64,000 bases of DNA from JAFAYN01 sp963733105 (GCA_963733105.1 CAVTCB010000010.1:310001-374000); one strand, 5' to 3'. Counted from the stretch's first letter, positions 10,725-18,648 are shown. Numbers and translations are program-made. Notes: a model not told the origin generated them from the letters alone.

Positions 10725-11018
10725 ATGAGTCGCGACGAAGCACTGGAAGCCCTGCAGGAACACTCCGGGGAGCTGCGTTCCGCGTACGCGGTCGGCTCGC
10801 TTTCCCTGTTCGGCTCCGTCGTCCGCGACGAGGCGGGACCGGAGAGCGACGTCGATCTGCTCGTAGAGTTCTCAAGGCCGGTCGGGCTGTTCCACTTCCT
10901 GGGGCTGAAAGAGCGGCTGGAGCAGATCCTTGGCCGGCCGGTCGATCTCGTTACGCCTGACGCGCTCAAGCGCCAGCTCCGCCACCGCATCCTCGGAGAG
11001 GCGATCCGTGCCGCCTAG
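10725..11018 (+). CDS. MNT-type nucleotidyltransferase antitoxin, copy 2
   Basis: A 97-residue paralogue of the protein at 9706, with the same GS-x10-DxD motif (FGSVVRDEAGPESDVDL) and an identical ending ILGEAIRAA. The two differ at many positions in between, so the duplication is not very recent or the copies are diversifying. The ATG at 10725 aligns exactly with the first copy. It overlaps the HEPN gene. Confidence 0.85.
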   Translation: MSRDEALEALQEHSGELRSAYAVGSLSLFGSVVRDEAGPESDVDLLVEFSRPVGLFHFLGLKERLEQILGRPVDLVTPDALKRQLRHRILGEAIRAA

Positions 11019-11352
11019 GGAGTGGAAGCTCCGCGTCGAGGACATGCTCGAAGCCATCGCCAGGGTCGAGCGCTACACCGAGGGCATGAGCCTCCAGGCG
11101 TTCCGGGACGACCAGAAGACCATCGACGCGGTCGCGCGCAACTTCGGGATTCTCGGGGAGGCTGCGCGGCACGTCCCGCCCGAGGTGACCGACCGTCATG
11201 CGACGGTTCCGTGGTCCCTGATCGGGGGGATGCGTCACGTCGTGGTTCACGAGTACTTCGGCGTCAGCGTCGACATCGTGTGGGAAGCGATCCGTCACGA
11301 TCTCCCGCCGCTCGTTCCACAACTCCGAGAGGTGCTGGAAGACGAGGCGTAG
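11008..11352 (+). CDS. HEPN-domain ribonuclease toxin, copy 2
   Basis: A 114-residue HEPN protein, paralogue of the one at 9989, with R-x4-H as RHVVVH in GMRHVVVHEY. It begins at a GTG inside the MNT gene exactly as in copy 1 (VPPREW). It has diverged in the central helices, where partner specificity would be set. A bidirectional hairpin follows. Confidence 0.85.
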   Translation: MPPREWKLRVEDMLEAIARVERYTEGMSLQAFRDDQKTIDAVARNFGILGEAARHVPPEVTDRHATVPWSLIGGMRHVVVHEYFGVSVDIVWEAIRHDLPPLVPQLREVLEDEA

Positions 11353-11375
11353 GGCGCTTCGTCATCGGACGAAAA

Positions 11376-11404
11376 GGGGCGCCGGACCCGTGTCCGGCGC
11401 CCCC
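11376..11404. terminator. bidirectional terminator between HEPN2 and acyltransferase
   Basis: A perfect GGGGCGCCGGAC / GTCCGGCGCCCC hairpin with a short loop lies between convergent genes. On the minus strand it is followed by TTTT, so it best fits the acyltransferase gene. Confidence 0.75.
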
Positions 11405-11429
11405 ATTCGCTTGCACCTCGTATGTCTGC

Positions 11430-12200
11430 TCAGCCTTCCTGCAGCTGCATCGGGCGGGTGTCCATCCCCAGCTCGCGGAAGAGCTGCATCCGCGTCTCCT
11501 GGATCATCGCGCGGACGCGGTCGCGCAGGGCGGGGACGTCCTTGAGCGTCAGCCCCTCGGTGGGGATGGGCTCCAGCACCCGCACCTCCGCCCGGGTGCG
11601 CGCGAAGAGCATGGAGCCCTTCGGGATGGCCGTGCGCGTCCCCGCCACCGCCATGGGGAGGATGGGGCACCCCGTCTCGATCGCCAGGCGGAAGGCGCCG
11701 TCCTTGAACGGGAGCAGCTCCACGTCGCGCGAGCGCGTCCCCTCCGGGAAGATCATCACCGACACCCGCTTCCCCAGGCGGTCGCGGCACGCCTCCAGCG
11801 CCTCCGCGCGGCTCGCGCGCTCACCCCGGCGCACCGGGATGTCGCCCGCCAGGCGCATCATCCACCCCATCACCGGGAGGCGGAAGAGCGACTCCTTGGA
11901 GAGCCACTTCATCTCCCAGGGGAGGTGCGAGATGAGGAAGATGTCCGCCAGCGACTCGTGGTTGGACACCGCCACGTAGGGGCGCCGCGGGTCCGCGATG
12001 CGCACCCCCGAGGTGCGGAATCGCCAGAGCGGGTTCAGCGCGACGGCCGTGACGGCGGCGCGGCGAAACCAGCGCCCCACCACGTAGCGGCCGCGGTCGA
12101 ACGGCGCCGTGCAGGCGAATACCAGCCCCATCCAGGGGAGCCAGAGGAGGGCTACCAGAGAGGTGACGACCCAGATCCATACGGAGACCACGTAGCGCAT
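11430..12200 (-). CDS. plsC: 1-acyl-sn-glycerol-3-phosphate acyltransferase (PlsC type)
   Basis: About 256 residues. An N-terminal membrane segment (VVSVWIWVVTSLVALLWLPW) precedes an acyltransferase domain. The catalytic NHxxxxD reads NHESLAD, the phosphate-binding motif is FPEGTRS, and a proline-containing motif PILPMAV follows. It transfers an acyl chain to lysophosphatidate in phospholipid synthesis at the inner membrane. The start at 12200 (MRYVV) puts the helix at the N-terminus; ten more residues upstream are possible. It lies 46 bases after the DksA-like gene. Confidence 0.87.
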   Translation of the reverse strand: MRYVVSVWIWVVTSLVALLWLPWMGLVFACTAPFDRGRYVVGRWFRRAAVTAVALNPLWRFRTSGVRIADPRRPYVAVSNHESLADIFLISHLPWEMKWLSKESLFRLPVMGWMMRLAGDIPVRRGERASRAEALEACRDRLGKRVSVMIFPEGTRSRDVELLPFKDGAFRLAIETGCPILPMAVAGTRTAIPKGSMLFARTRAEVRVLEPIPTEGLTLKDVPALRDRVRAMIQETRMQLFRELGMDTRPMQLQEG

Positions 12201-12246
12201 CCCACAAAGATGCGTCCCGCGGCCCCGCACGCCAAGGGGGGCCGCG

Positions 12247-12606
12247 TCAGGCGCGCGCGCAGGTGGTGCAGGTCTTGGTCTCGGGGAAGACGAGGAGGCG
12301 CTCGAAGGGGATGCCGCCGCCGCACGCCGTGCAGGCGCCGTAGCTCCCCTCCTCGATGCGCCGGAGGGCGTCCGTCACGCTGGCCAGGTGCTGGCGCTCG
12401 CGGGCGTGCAGGGAGTTGGTGAGGCCCTGGTTCTGGATGGCGTCGATCCGCGACAGGCGGCCGACCGTGTCCTGCTCCAGGTCGCCGGGGCGCGCGGACT
12501 CTCCGCTGATGCGGATGCTGCGCTCCAGGCGCGAGAGCGCGCGGAGGAGCTCCTCGCGGATCTCCCCGATCTGCGCGGCGGAGAGGGGGGAACGGGCTGC
12601 GATCAT
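12247..12606 (-). CDS. DksA/TraR-family C4 zinc-finger protein
   Basis: About 119 residues. An N-terminal helical region (EIREELLRALSRLERSI) leads to RIEEGSYGAC-TAC and a CxxC...CxxC zinc finger (CTACGG and CTTCARA). DksA-type proteins bind the RNA polymerase secondary channel and modify ppGpp responses. The coiled-coil tip acidic pair of true DksA is not obvious, so a different effect on polymerase is possible. It lies between the dehydrogenase and plsC on the same strand. Confidence 0.82.
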   Translation of the reverse strand: MIAARSPLSAAQIGEIREELLRALSRLERSIRISGESARPGDLEQDTVGRLSRIDAIQNQGLTNSLHARERQHLASVTDALRRIEEGSYGACTACGGGIPFERLLVFPETKTCTTCARA

Positions 12607-12642
12607 GTGTGGATGTGCGGTGCTGCGTTGATAAGGGGCGGA

Positions 12643-13926
12643 TCAGCGGAAGGCCAGGCGGTCCAGGGCGAGCGCCCAGGTGGCGCCCATGAGGCCCGTG
12701 GCCCGTCCGTGGTTGAACTCCTCCACCTCGCGGAGGGCTACGGCGATGGTCTCGTCCACGGCGCGGAAGACGGGTCCGGTGGCGATGCTCGCCCCCTCCT
12801 CCATGAGGTGGCTGTAGGCGCGGGCCATCCCCAGGTTCGCCAGGACGTCGGGGATCACGGTGAAGCGGCGGTCCGCCACGCGCTGCACGCGCGTCGCGCC
12901 CAGGTCCGACTCGCGGAAGGGCTGGTTGGCGCCGCAGGCGATGGTGTGCACCCCCTGCGCGGCGAGCTGGTCCATCCGCGCCTCGTCGATGCAGTCGGAG
13001 GCCGCGGCCGCCACGAACACGTCCGCCGGCACCTCCCAGAAGCGGCCGCGCTCCTCGCCGCGGACGCAGCGCGGGTCGTCGCCCAGGAGCTTGTCCTCGC
13101 CCCGGGAGCGGAGCAGCGCCTCCACCCCGGCGGCGTCCATCCCCTCCGGCGCCAGGAGCGCCTTGTCGCGGTCGGACACCCCCACCACCACGGCGCCCTC
13201 GCGGGCCAGGTACAGGGCGCACGGCGCGCCCACCGCCCCGAACCCCTCCACCAGCACCCGCGTCCCGCGGATCTCGCGGCCCAGCAGGCCGTACTGGTGG
13301 ATGATGGCGCGGGCCACGCCGTACCCCGTCACCATGTCCGAGAGCGACAGATCCACCCCCGCCACCCCCTCCGACTCGTCCACCGGGTCCTTGAGGCCGT
13401 GCCCCAGCGCGTCCAGGACGGAGCGGAGCGCCTCCGGGCCGGGGGCGTGGTGCCCGCGGACGATCCCCTCCTGCGGGTGCGCCAGCCCCAGCTCGGCGCA
13501 GCAGGGGATCACGTCGCGCACCTGGTCCACGTTGAGGTCGCCCCCGGTGCCGTAGCACGAGCGCAGGTACGGCGACACGGCGCGGAACCAGCGGCGCAGC
13601 ACCCCGTCGCGGCGCGGGTCGGTGGGGTCGAAGTCGATCGCCGACTTGGCGCCCCCGATGTGCGGGCCGCTGAAGGCGAACTTCAGCTCCATGGTCTTCG
13701 CCAGGTACGTCACCTCGCGGCGGGTGGCCCCCGGGCGCATCCGCGTCCCCCCGCCCGCGGCGCCGCCGCGCAGGGAGTTGATCACCAGCCACCCGCGCGC
13801 GGGGGTCTCGTCGTCCGCCCACTCCACCACCAGGAGGGGGGGGCGGCGGAGGTACTCGCCGTAGTCGCGCCATGCGGTCTCGGCGGAGCGCGGCCGGACC
13901 GCGGGGGAGCCGACTGCAGGATTCAT
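12643..13926 (-). CDS. Glu/Leu/Phe/Val-family amino-acid dehydrogenase
   Basis: About 427 residues of the hexameric amino-acid dehydrogenase family, doing NAD(P)-dependent oxidative deamination. Motifs are LRGGAAGGGTRM, the catalytic-lysine segment KFAFSGPHIGGAKS, GTGGDLNVD and the Rossmann turn VEGFGAVGAP. Substrate (glutamate or a branched-chain amino acid) is not decided by what is visible. The start ATG at 13926 sits one base after the stop of the XdhC-like gene, so the two are co-translated. A second, unrelated glutamate dehydrogenase is at 33363. Confidence 0.87.
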   Translation of the reverse strand: MNPAVGSPAVRPRSAETAWRDYGEYLRRPPLLVVEWADDETPARGWLVINSLRGGAAGGGTRMRPGATRREVTYLAKTMELKFAFSGPHIGGAKSAIDFDPTDPRRDGVLRRWFRAVSPYLRSCYGTGGDLNVDQVRDVIPCCAELGLAHPQEGIVRGHHAPGPEALRSVLDALGHGLKDPVDESEGVAGVDLSLSDMVTGYGVARAIIHQYGLLGREIRGTRVLVEGFGAVGAPCALYLAREGAVVVGVSDRDKALLAPEGMDAAGVEALLRSRGEDKLLGDDPRCVRGEERGRFWEVPADVFVAAAASDCIDEARMDQLAAQGVHTIACGANQPFRESDLGATRVQRVADRRFTVIPDVLANLGMARAYSHLMEEGASIATGPVFRAVDETIAVALREVEEFNHGRATGLMGATWALALDRLAFR

Positions 13927-13927
13927 C

Positions 13928-14245
13928 TCAGACACGTTCCAGGAAGACGTCGAACACACCCCCGCACACGGCGGGGCTCCAGGAGAGCAGGTCCTCGGTG
14001 AGGTCGATGCGGAGGAGCCGCGGCGTCCCGGAGCGCGCCACCTCGTGCGCGGCCTCGATCACCTGCCCCTCCCCGCACCCGCCCCCCACCGTCCCCACCA
14101 GCCCGCGCTCCGGGTCCACCAGCATCCGGCTCCCCACCCCGCGCGGGGTGGAGCCCTTGCAGCGCACGATGGTGGCCAGCACCACCGGGCGCCCCTCCCG
14201 CGCGGCCGCTTCCGCCGCCGCGAACACCGCCAGGTCCTCGGTCAT
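13928..14245 (-). CDS. stand-alone XdhC/CoxI N-terminal domain protein
   Basis: A 105-residue protein with only the N-terminal XdhC_CoxI domain (IVRCKGSTPRGVGSRMLVD, then GTVGGGCGEGQVIEAA). In whole XdhC proteins this domain takes part in loading sulfurated molybdenum cofactor onto xanthine-dehydrogenase-type enzymes. A full-length XdhC is encoded at 14972-15793. It begins by ATGA overlap with a tiny upstream frame and ends one base before the dehydrogenase gene. Confidence 0.8.
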   Translation of the reverse strand: MTEDLAVFAAAEAAAREGRPVVLATIVRCKGSTPRGVGSRMLVDPERGLVGTVGGGCGEGQVIEAAHEVARSGTPRLLRIDLTEDLLSWSPAVCGGVFDVFLERV

Positions 14246-14352
14246 CCTCGCACTCTCAGCCTCTCGAAGGCGATGCTACGGCCGACCGGGAACTCCTCGA
14301 CGGAGTCGTTGGCTCCCAGGTCGGCCGAGCAGAAGATGCACGTCCTGTACAT
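14242..14352 (-). CDS. small CxxC protein, possibly truncated
   Basis: A 36-codon frame starting MYRTCIFCSADLG and ending RLRVRG, with its TGA overlapping the ATG of the XdhC-like gene. The leading CxxC looks like half of a zinc ribbon, and the length suggests the N-terminal piece of a longer protein. Coupling to the next gene supports translation. I do not recognise a function, and decay is the likeliest explanation. Confidence 0.4.
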   Translation of the reverse strand: MYRTCIFCSADLGANDSVEEFPVGRSIAFERLRVRG

Positions 14353-14374
14353 GGCCCGCGGTCCTGCGTTTCCT

Positions 14375-14917
14375 TCAGCTCTCCCGGATCAGGTAGAGCC
14401 GGTTGTCCTCCACCCGGTAGAGGAGCGGGGCCACCTGCACGAGCGGGTAGCGCAGCCGGAGCCGCTTGGCCTCGCTGAGGACGAAGTCCACCTCGTTCCC
14501 GATCTCGAAGATGGGGGAGAAGTGGTGGAAGTGGTCCTCCGCCACGTCGCGCTCCCACCCGGCGTCCACGAGCCCGTCCACGAACGCCCGCTTCCGCGCC
14601 ATGAGGTTGACCATCCCGCAGTTGGTGTGGCCGATCAGCGAGATGGTCCGGACGCCGCCCACCCCCACCGCGTACGACACCTTGAACTCGCTGGGCCGGA
14701 GGTTCGCCCCCCCGGCACGGAGGATGTAGGCGAAGTTGTCCGGGATGCGCAGGTGCTTGCGGTTGTCCATGCACATCCCGATCAGCAGCTCGGCCTGCGT
14801 GTACTCCTCCTCGATGGACCGGCCCAGGTTGTGGTACTCGAGGAGCTTCCCCACCGGGGTGCCCCGGTACTGCGGGAAGATGTCCTCGGGCGACTCGACG
14901 GGGACGAGACGGTTCAA
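14375..14917 (-). CDS. beta-carbonic-anhydrase-like protein
   Basis: About 180 residues with the beta-class zinc-site pattern: CMDNR (Cys and Asp-Arg dyad) and, about 45 residues later, GHTNCG (His and Cys ligands). It would interconvert CO2 and bicarbonate in the cytoplasm. The start is a TTG at 14917 with GGAG upstream; the family homology begins close to it. It sits in a minus-strand run with XdhC and dehydrogenase genes, with no visible functional tie. Confidence 0.78.
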   Translation of the reverse strand: MNRLVPVESPEDIFPQYRGTPVGKLLEYHNLGRSIEEEYTQAELLIGMCMDNRKHLRIPDNFAYILRAGGANLRPSEFKVSYAVGVGGVRTISLIGHTNCGMVNLMARKRAFVDGLVDAGWERDVAEDHFHHFSPIFEIGNEVDFVLSEAKRLRLRYPLVQVAPLLYRVEDNRLYLIRES

Positions 14918-14971
14918 TCCGCGCTCCAGGTCAGGGGGTAGAGTGGGGTCAGGGGTCCTGCCTCCCTCAAT

Positions 14972-15793
14972 CTACTCGCCGAGCCACCTTTCCACGACCC
15001 GCTCCCGGTCGCGGAGCGACGCCCCGGTCCCGCCGCGCCGCACCCGCACCACCTCCGCGGCGATGGAGACGGCGATCTCCTCCGGCGTCTCGGCGCCTAC
15101 GTCCAGCCCCACGGGGGCGTACACGCGGAGCAGGCGCTCGCGGGGGATTCCCTCCCGCGCCAGCTGCTCCAGCGCGGCGCGCACCCGCCGCCGGCTCCCC
15201 ACCATTCCCACGTAGGCGGGGAGCTCCGGGCGGTGGAGGAGGTCGCGCAGCGCCTCGAAGTCGTAGCGGTGCCCGCGCGTCACCAGCACCACGTGCGTCC
15301 CGGGTCCCACGGGGACGCCGCGGAAGGGGTCGGCGAAGTCGGCGCGGCGCACCTCCTCGGCCTCCGGGAAGCGCTCGCGCGTGGCGAACTCCGGGCGGTC
15401 GTCCAGCACCCGCACCCGGAAGCCGAGCATCGCCCCCACGCGGCAGAGCGGCCGGGCGATGTGCCCCGCCCCCACGATCACCAGCTCCGGCGGCGACGCG
15501 TGGACGTCCAGGTACACGGTGCACCGTCCGGCGGCGGTCTCCAGCGCGCGGGGGCCGGGCTTCCCCTCGCCCCGCAGCAGCGCCGCGGCCATCTCCGCGG
15601 CGCGCGCGTCGGCCTCCGGGCTCCCCAGCGACCCCGCGCTCCGCTCCGCCCACACCAGCATGCGCGCCCCGGCCGGCGGCCCGCCGTCGCCGGGCTCGAT
15701 CACGGTCACCGTCGCCACCGGCGGCCCGCCGCGGAGCGCCTCCGCCGCCGCGCGCGCGGCCCCGGCCGGGGTGACCGGGGCCGCGTCAGCCAT
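14972..15793 (-). CDS. xdhC: XdhC-family molybdoenzyme maturation protein
   Basis: A 273-residue protein with an N-terminal XdhC_CoxI region (GDGGPPAGARMLVW) and a C-terminal Rossmann domain (LVIVGAGHIARPLCRVG, then YVGMVGSRRR). It is thought to handle sulfurated molybdenum cofactor for xanthine dehydrogenase or CO-dehydrogenase-type enzymes. Its last part overlaps the MocA-like gene by 8 bases, a typical pairing. No molybdenum hydroxylase is in this window. Confidence 0.85.
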   Translation of the reverse strand: MADAAPVTPAGAARAAAEALRGGPPVATVTVIEPGDGGPPAGARMLVWAERSAGSLGSPEADARAAEMAAALLRGEGKPGPRALETAAGRCTVYLDVHASPPELVIVGAGHIARPLCRVGAMLGFRVRVLDDRPEFATRERFPEAEEVRRADFADPFRGVPVGPGTHVVLVTRGHRYDFEALRDLLHRPELPAYVGMVGSRRRVRAALEQLAREGIPRERLLRVYAPVGLDVGAETPEEIAVSIAAEVVRVRRGGTGASLRDRERVVERWLGE

Positions 15794-16388
15794 CCTCCCC
15801 CTCCAGGAGGCGCCGGTAGTCCTCCGGCGTGTCCACGTCCACGAGGACCTCCGGGAGCTCCACCGGGACCTCCTCCACCTCGGCGGCGTGGGCGTGGACC
15901 ACGGTGCGGGCGCCCTCCGGGAGCGGGCCGGCCAGCAGCTCCGGGAAGACGCCGCGGGCGAAGAGCACCGGGTGCCCGTGCGCGCCGCCGTGCGTCGCGC
16001 GCGCCACCGGGGCGCCGCGGGCCCGGAACGCCTCCACCAGCGCGCGCACCGCCGCGGCCTCGATCCCCGGCACGTCGGCCGGGGCGACCACGGCGGCTTC
16101 CGTCTCCGGCGGGAGCGCGGCGAGCCCGGCGCGGAGCGAGTCCACCTGCTCCGCCTCCGGGCGCGGGTTGACGGCCACGCGGGCCCCCGCCCTCTCCGCC
16201 GCCTCCGCGACCCTCCGCGCCACCGGGTCCTCCGCCGGGCCGACCACCGCCACCACCTCCTCGCACCCGCCCTCGCGCAGCGCGCGGACCACGCGGGCCA
16301 GGAAGGTCTCCCCCCGGAAGGGGAGGAGGGGCTTGGGCCGTCCCATCCTCCGGGAGCGCCCCGCCGCCAGCACGATCCCCGCGATCAC
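15786..16388 (-). CDS. mocA: MocA/MobA-like molybdenum-cofactor nucleotidyltransferase
   Basis: About 200 residues of the GT-A nucleotidyltransferase fold. The N-terminal signature is LAAGRSRRMGRPKPLLPF, and later PADVPGIEA and HGHPVLFAR match MocA, which makes molybdopterin cytosine dinucleotide for XdhC-dependent hydroxylases. The GTG at 16388 places the signature near the N-terminus. The open frame extends to 16547, but that extra stretch is Pro/Ala-rich and looks non-coding. The pairing with xdhC supports the assignment. Confidence 0.82.
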   Translation of the reverse strand: MIAGIVLAAGRSRRMGRPKPLLPFRGETFLARVVRALREGGCEEVVAVVGPAEDPVARRVAEAAERAGARVAVNPRPEAEQVDSLRAGLAALPPETEAAVVAPADVPGIEAAAVRALVEAFRARGAPVARATHGGAHGHPVLFARGVFPELLAGPLPEGARTVVHAHAAEVEEVPVELPEVLVDVDTPEDYRRLLEGEDG

Positions 16389-16608
16389 GGCCGCGCGGGG
16401 GGAGCGGCCGCCCGGCGCCACGTGGGGGCGCGAAGGGCCGCGGGTCGGGGGGATGTCAAACGGGTCGGGATCGGGGAGCGGAGGCGTGTGCGCGGCGGCT
16501 GCGACGGCCGGGGGGCTCGAACGCACGTACGAAAAGGAGATGAACAATGGAGCCGGCGCGCCCTCCTGTCAACGGAAGCGCAGGCGGCGCAACGAGGTGG
16601 CACGGCGT

Positions 16609-16638
16609 TATAACTATCATTATAATGATATCGTTATA
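16609..16638 (+). promoter_or_regulatory. AT-rich palindrome, promoter/operator of the AbrB-Doc pair
   Basis: A 14-bp perfect palindrome ATCATTATAATGAT (16616-16629), flanked by TATAAC and GTTATA, stands out in 70%-GC DNA. It contains TATAAT (16621-16626), a good -10 box, 65 bases before the antitoxin start. This is the expected layout for an autoregulated toxin-antitoxin operon. Bases 16389-16608 upstream hold nothing else I can support. Confidence 0.7.
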
Positions 16639-16690
16639 GCGACGAGTGGCGGATGCAGGTCGGGAACAACCGATACGGAGGAGGTGCAGC

Positions 16691-16921
16691 ATGGCTCACG
16701 TGACGATCAAGCTCCGCCCGGTGGGAGGCTCCACCGGTGCCATCTTCCCCAAGGAAGTGCTGGAAGAGCTGCACGTAGGGAGCGGCGACACGCTTCATCT
16801 GGTCCGGACGGAGCGTGGATACGAGCTGACCCCCTACGATCCTGACTTCGACGAGGCGATGGCGGCGTTCGAGGAGATCCGGCGCAAGCACCGCAACGCC
16901 TTCCGTGAGCTCGCGAAGTAG
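16691..16921 (+). CDS. AbrB/SpoVT-type antitoxin
   Basis: A 76-residue protein with a swapped-hairpin AbrB-like N-terminus (TIKLRPVGGSTGAIFPKEVLEELHVGSGDTL) and a charged, probably disordered C-terminal toxin-binding tail (MAAFEEIRRKHRNAF). GGAGGTG precedes the ATG. It would bind the AT-rich palindrome upstream and neutralise the Doc-like toxin that starts one base after its stop. Confidence 0.83.
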   Translation: MAHVTIKLRPVGGSTGAIFPKEVLEELHVGSGDTLHLVRTERGYELTPYDPDFDEAMAAFEEIRRKHRNAFRELAK

Positions 16922-16922
16922 A

Positions 16923-17312
16923 ATGCCGGAGCCCCGATGGCTGTCGCGCAGGATGGTGGATACCTTGCACCGGGAGCTGATCGCGGAGCACGGAGGTCAC
17001 CATGGCGCGCGCGACGACGGGCTGATCGAATCCGCACTCGCCAGGCCTGTGAACCGGTGGTCGTATGAGCCCGACACCGACCTGGCGACACTTGCGGCAG
17101 GGTACGGGTTCGGCCTGGCGCGGAACCATGGGTACATGGACGGCAACAAGCGGATCGCGCTCGCCGCGATCCATGTGTTCGTCTGGATCAATGGGTTCGA
17201 GCTCGAGGTTCCGGAGCCGGAGGAGGTCGTGACCATGATCCGGGTTGCGGAGGGGAGCCTGGCGGAGGTAGAGCTGGCCGACTGGGTACGGGATCATCTC
17301 CGTCCTCGATGA
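16923..17312 (+). CDS. doc: Doc/Fic-family death-on-curing toxin
   Basis: A 129-residue Fic-fold protein. The active-site loop reads HGYMDGNKRIA, matching H-x-F/Y-x-D-x-N-K-R of Doc proteins, with the helix LAAGYGFGLARN before it. Doc phosphorylates elongation factor Tu and halts translation; Fic relatives transfer AMP. The start ATG lies one base past the antitoxin stop. Another MPEP-less start upstream (16905) would overlap the antitoxin. Confidence 0.87.
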   Translation: MPEPRWLSRRMVDTLHRELIAEHGGHHGARDDGLIESALARPVNRWSYEPDTDLATLAAGYGFGLARNHGYMDGNKRIALAAIHVFVWINGFELEVPEPEEVVTMIRVAEGSLAEVELADWVRDHLRPR

Positions 17313-17334
17313 TCCTCCGACCCCTGGTGCGCGA

Positions 17335-17365
17335 AGCGGCCCCCGGCTTTACGCCGAGGGCCGCT
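17335..17365. terminator. bidirectional terminator between doc and the ABC operon
   Basis: The hairpin GCGGCCC-C-CGGC / GCCG-A-GGGCCGC with loop TTTAC is followed by CTCTCTT on the plus strand. It separates convergent genes. Confidence 0.7.
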
Positions 17366-17383
17366 CTCTTGTGCAGCAGCCAC

Positions 17384-17929
17384 CTACATCCGCCCAGGGC
17401 GCCGCAGCAGCGATCCCAGCGGGGGCTCCGGGGCGAGGAACTGCTCCAGCTGCGGGTTGAGGAGCGGGTGCCCGGCGGGGACGGGGGCGATCCCCCCCGA
17501 GGCGCGCCCGTCGCGGAGCGTGGACACCAGCTTCCACACGTAGCCCTGCTCGTGGCGCACCAGGCCGTACGCCACCCGCCGCACCTCCCACTGCGCCCGC
17601 GTGGTCAGCAGCCCCAGCTCCCCGCGCACCGACCCGTCCGGGAGGAGGAGCCCCAGCCCCGGCGCGGAGGGGTGCTGCGAGGGGATCACCCCCAGCGACT
17701 GGTCGATGGCGAGGAGCCCCAGGCAGGTGGCGACCGCGGGGAGGGTGGCCACGTCGGAGCGGACGCCGAGCACCCACACCCGCATCCCTCCGATACGGAC
17801 GCGGTACACGAAGCCGCACGGCGTCCCCGCCGGCGCCCCGGAGGGCCCGCGGACCAGGACCAGCGAGGTCCCGCTCCCCGCCGGGAGCGGCGCCTCGTCC
17901 CCCACGTGCCCGGCCGCGGAGTCCGTCAC
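17384..17929 (-). CDS. hypothetical protein, third gene of ABC operon
   Basis: A 181-residue protein I do not recognise. It has no signal peptide or clear membrane helix. A hydrophobic middle (LPAVATCLGLLAIDQSLGV) and a C-terminal EQFLAPEPPLGSLLRR stretch are visible. The GTG start overlaps the permease stop (GTGA), so it is co-translated with the ABC exporter and may be an accessory protein. Confidence 0.7.
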   Translation of the reverse strand: MTDSAAGHVGDEAPLPAGSGTSLVLVRGPSGAPAGTPCGFVYRVRIGGMRVWVLGVRSDVATLPAVATCLGLLAIDQSLGVIPSQHPSAPGLGLLLPDGSVRGELGLLTTRAQWEVRRVAYGLVRHEQGYVWKLVSTLRDGRASGGIAPVPAGHPLLNPQLEQFLAPEPPLGSLLRRPGRM

Positions 17930-18648
17930 GCCCACTCCCGCACGCGCAGGAGCAGCGCCCCCAGCCCCAGCCAGACCAGGCCGTAGCCCACCACGTACGC
18001 CACGGCGGCCCACGCCATGGCCGATCCCTGGATCAGCGAGAGGTACACGTCCTGGAAAGCCCACTGGGGCGGAAGGAGGAAGAGGAGGAGCCGGTACCCC
18101 GCGGGGTTGAGCGCCCGCTCCACGAAGATGAGCGCCTGCGGGAAGAAGGTGGGGAGGAACATCGCCAGCGCCACCCAGGCGTCCCCGCGCGGGAGCGCCG
18201 CGGAAAGGAAGGCCATCAGCCCGCCGTACACCAGGGTGGAGAGGAGCGCCAGCCACAGCCCGCTCCACCCGCCCCGGAACTCTCCCCACGCCACCGTCTG
18301 CCCCACCACCAGGAAGAGCACGGCCACCACCATCGCCACCGCCGCCGCCAGCGCCCAGCGCAGCCCGTACAGCGCCAGCGGGCTCACCGGGTGCGACAGG
18401 TAGACGTGGGCGTACTTCCGCCGCCGGTCGCCCGAGACGAAGCCGGCCAGGAGCACCACCATCACCAGCCCGGACAGGTAGGAGAGCGTCGCCGAGATCC
18501 CCAGCGGCCCCATCTCCGGGTCGGGCTGCGCGGAGGTCGCCTCCTCCAGGTGCGTGTGGAAGGCGGGCTCCAGCAGCGAGAGCACCCAGACGATCAGCGC
18601 CAGCAGGAGGAAGCGCGGCGCCCACTCGCGGAGGATCACCGGGATCAC
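17926..18648 (-). CDS. ABC-2-type transporter permease
   Basis: About 240 residues with six likely membrane helices (for example FLLLALIVWVLSLL, LSYLSGLVMVVLLAGFV, AAAVAMVVAVLFLVVG and the C-terminal YVVGYGLVWLGLGALLLRV). It is the membrane partner of the ATPase encoded just upstream, with which it overlaps by GTGA. A cytoplasmic loop GDRRRKYAHVYLSHPVS matches ABC-2 permeases with a short coupling element. The substrate is unknown. Confidence 0.8.
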   Translation of the reverse strand: MIPVILREWAPRFLLLALIVWVLSLLEPAFHTHLEEATSAQPDPEMGPLGISATLSYLSGLVMVVLLAGFVSGDRRRKYAHVYLSHPVSPLALYGLRWALAAAVAMVVAVLFLVVGQTVAWGEFRGGWSGLWLALLSTLVYGGLMAFLSAALPRGDAWVALAMFLPTFFPQALIFVERALNPAGYRLLLFLLPPQWAFQDVYLSLIQGSAMAWAAVAYVVGYGLVWLGLGALLLRVREWA

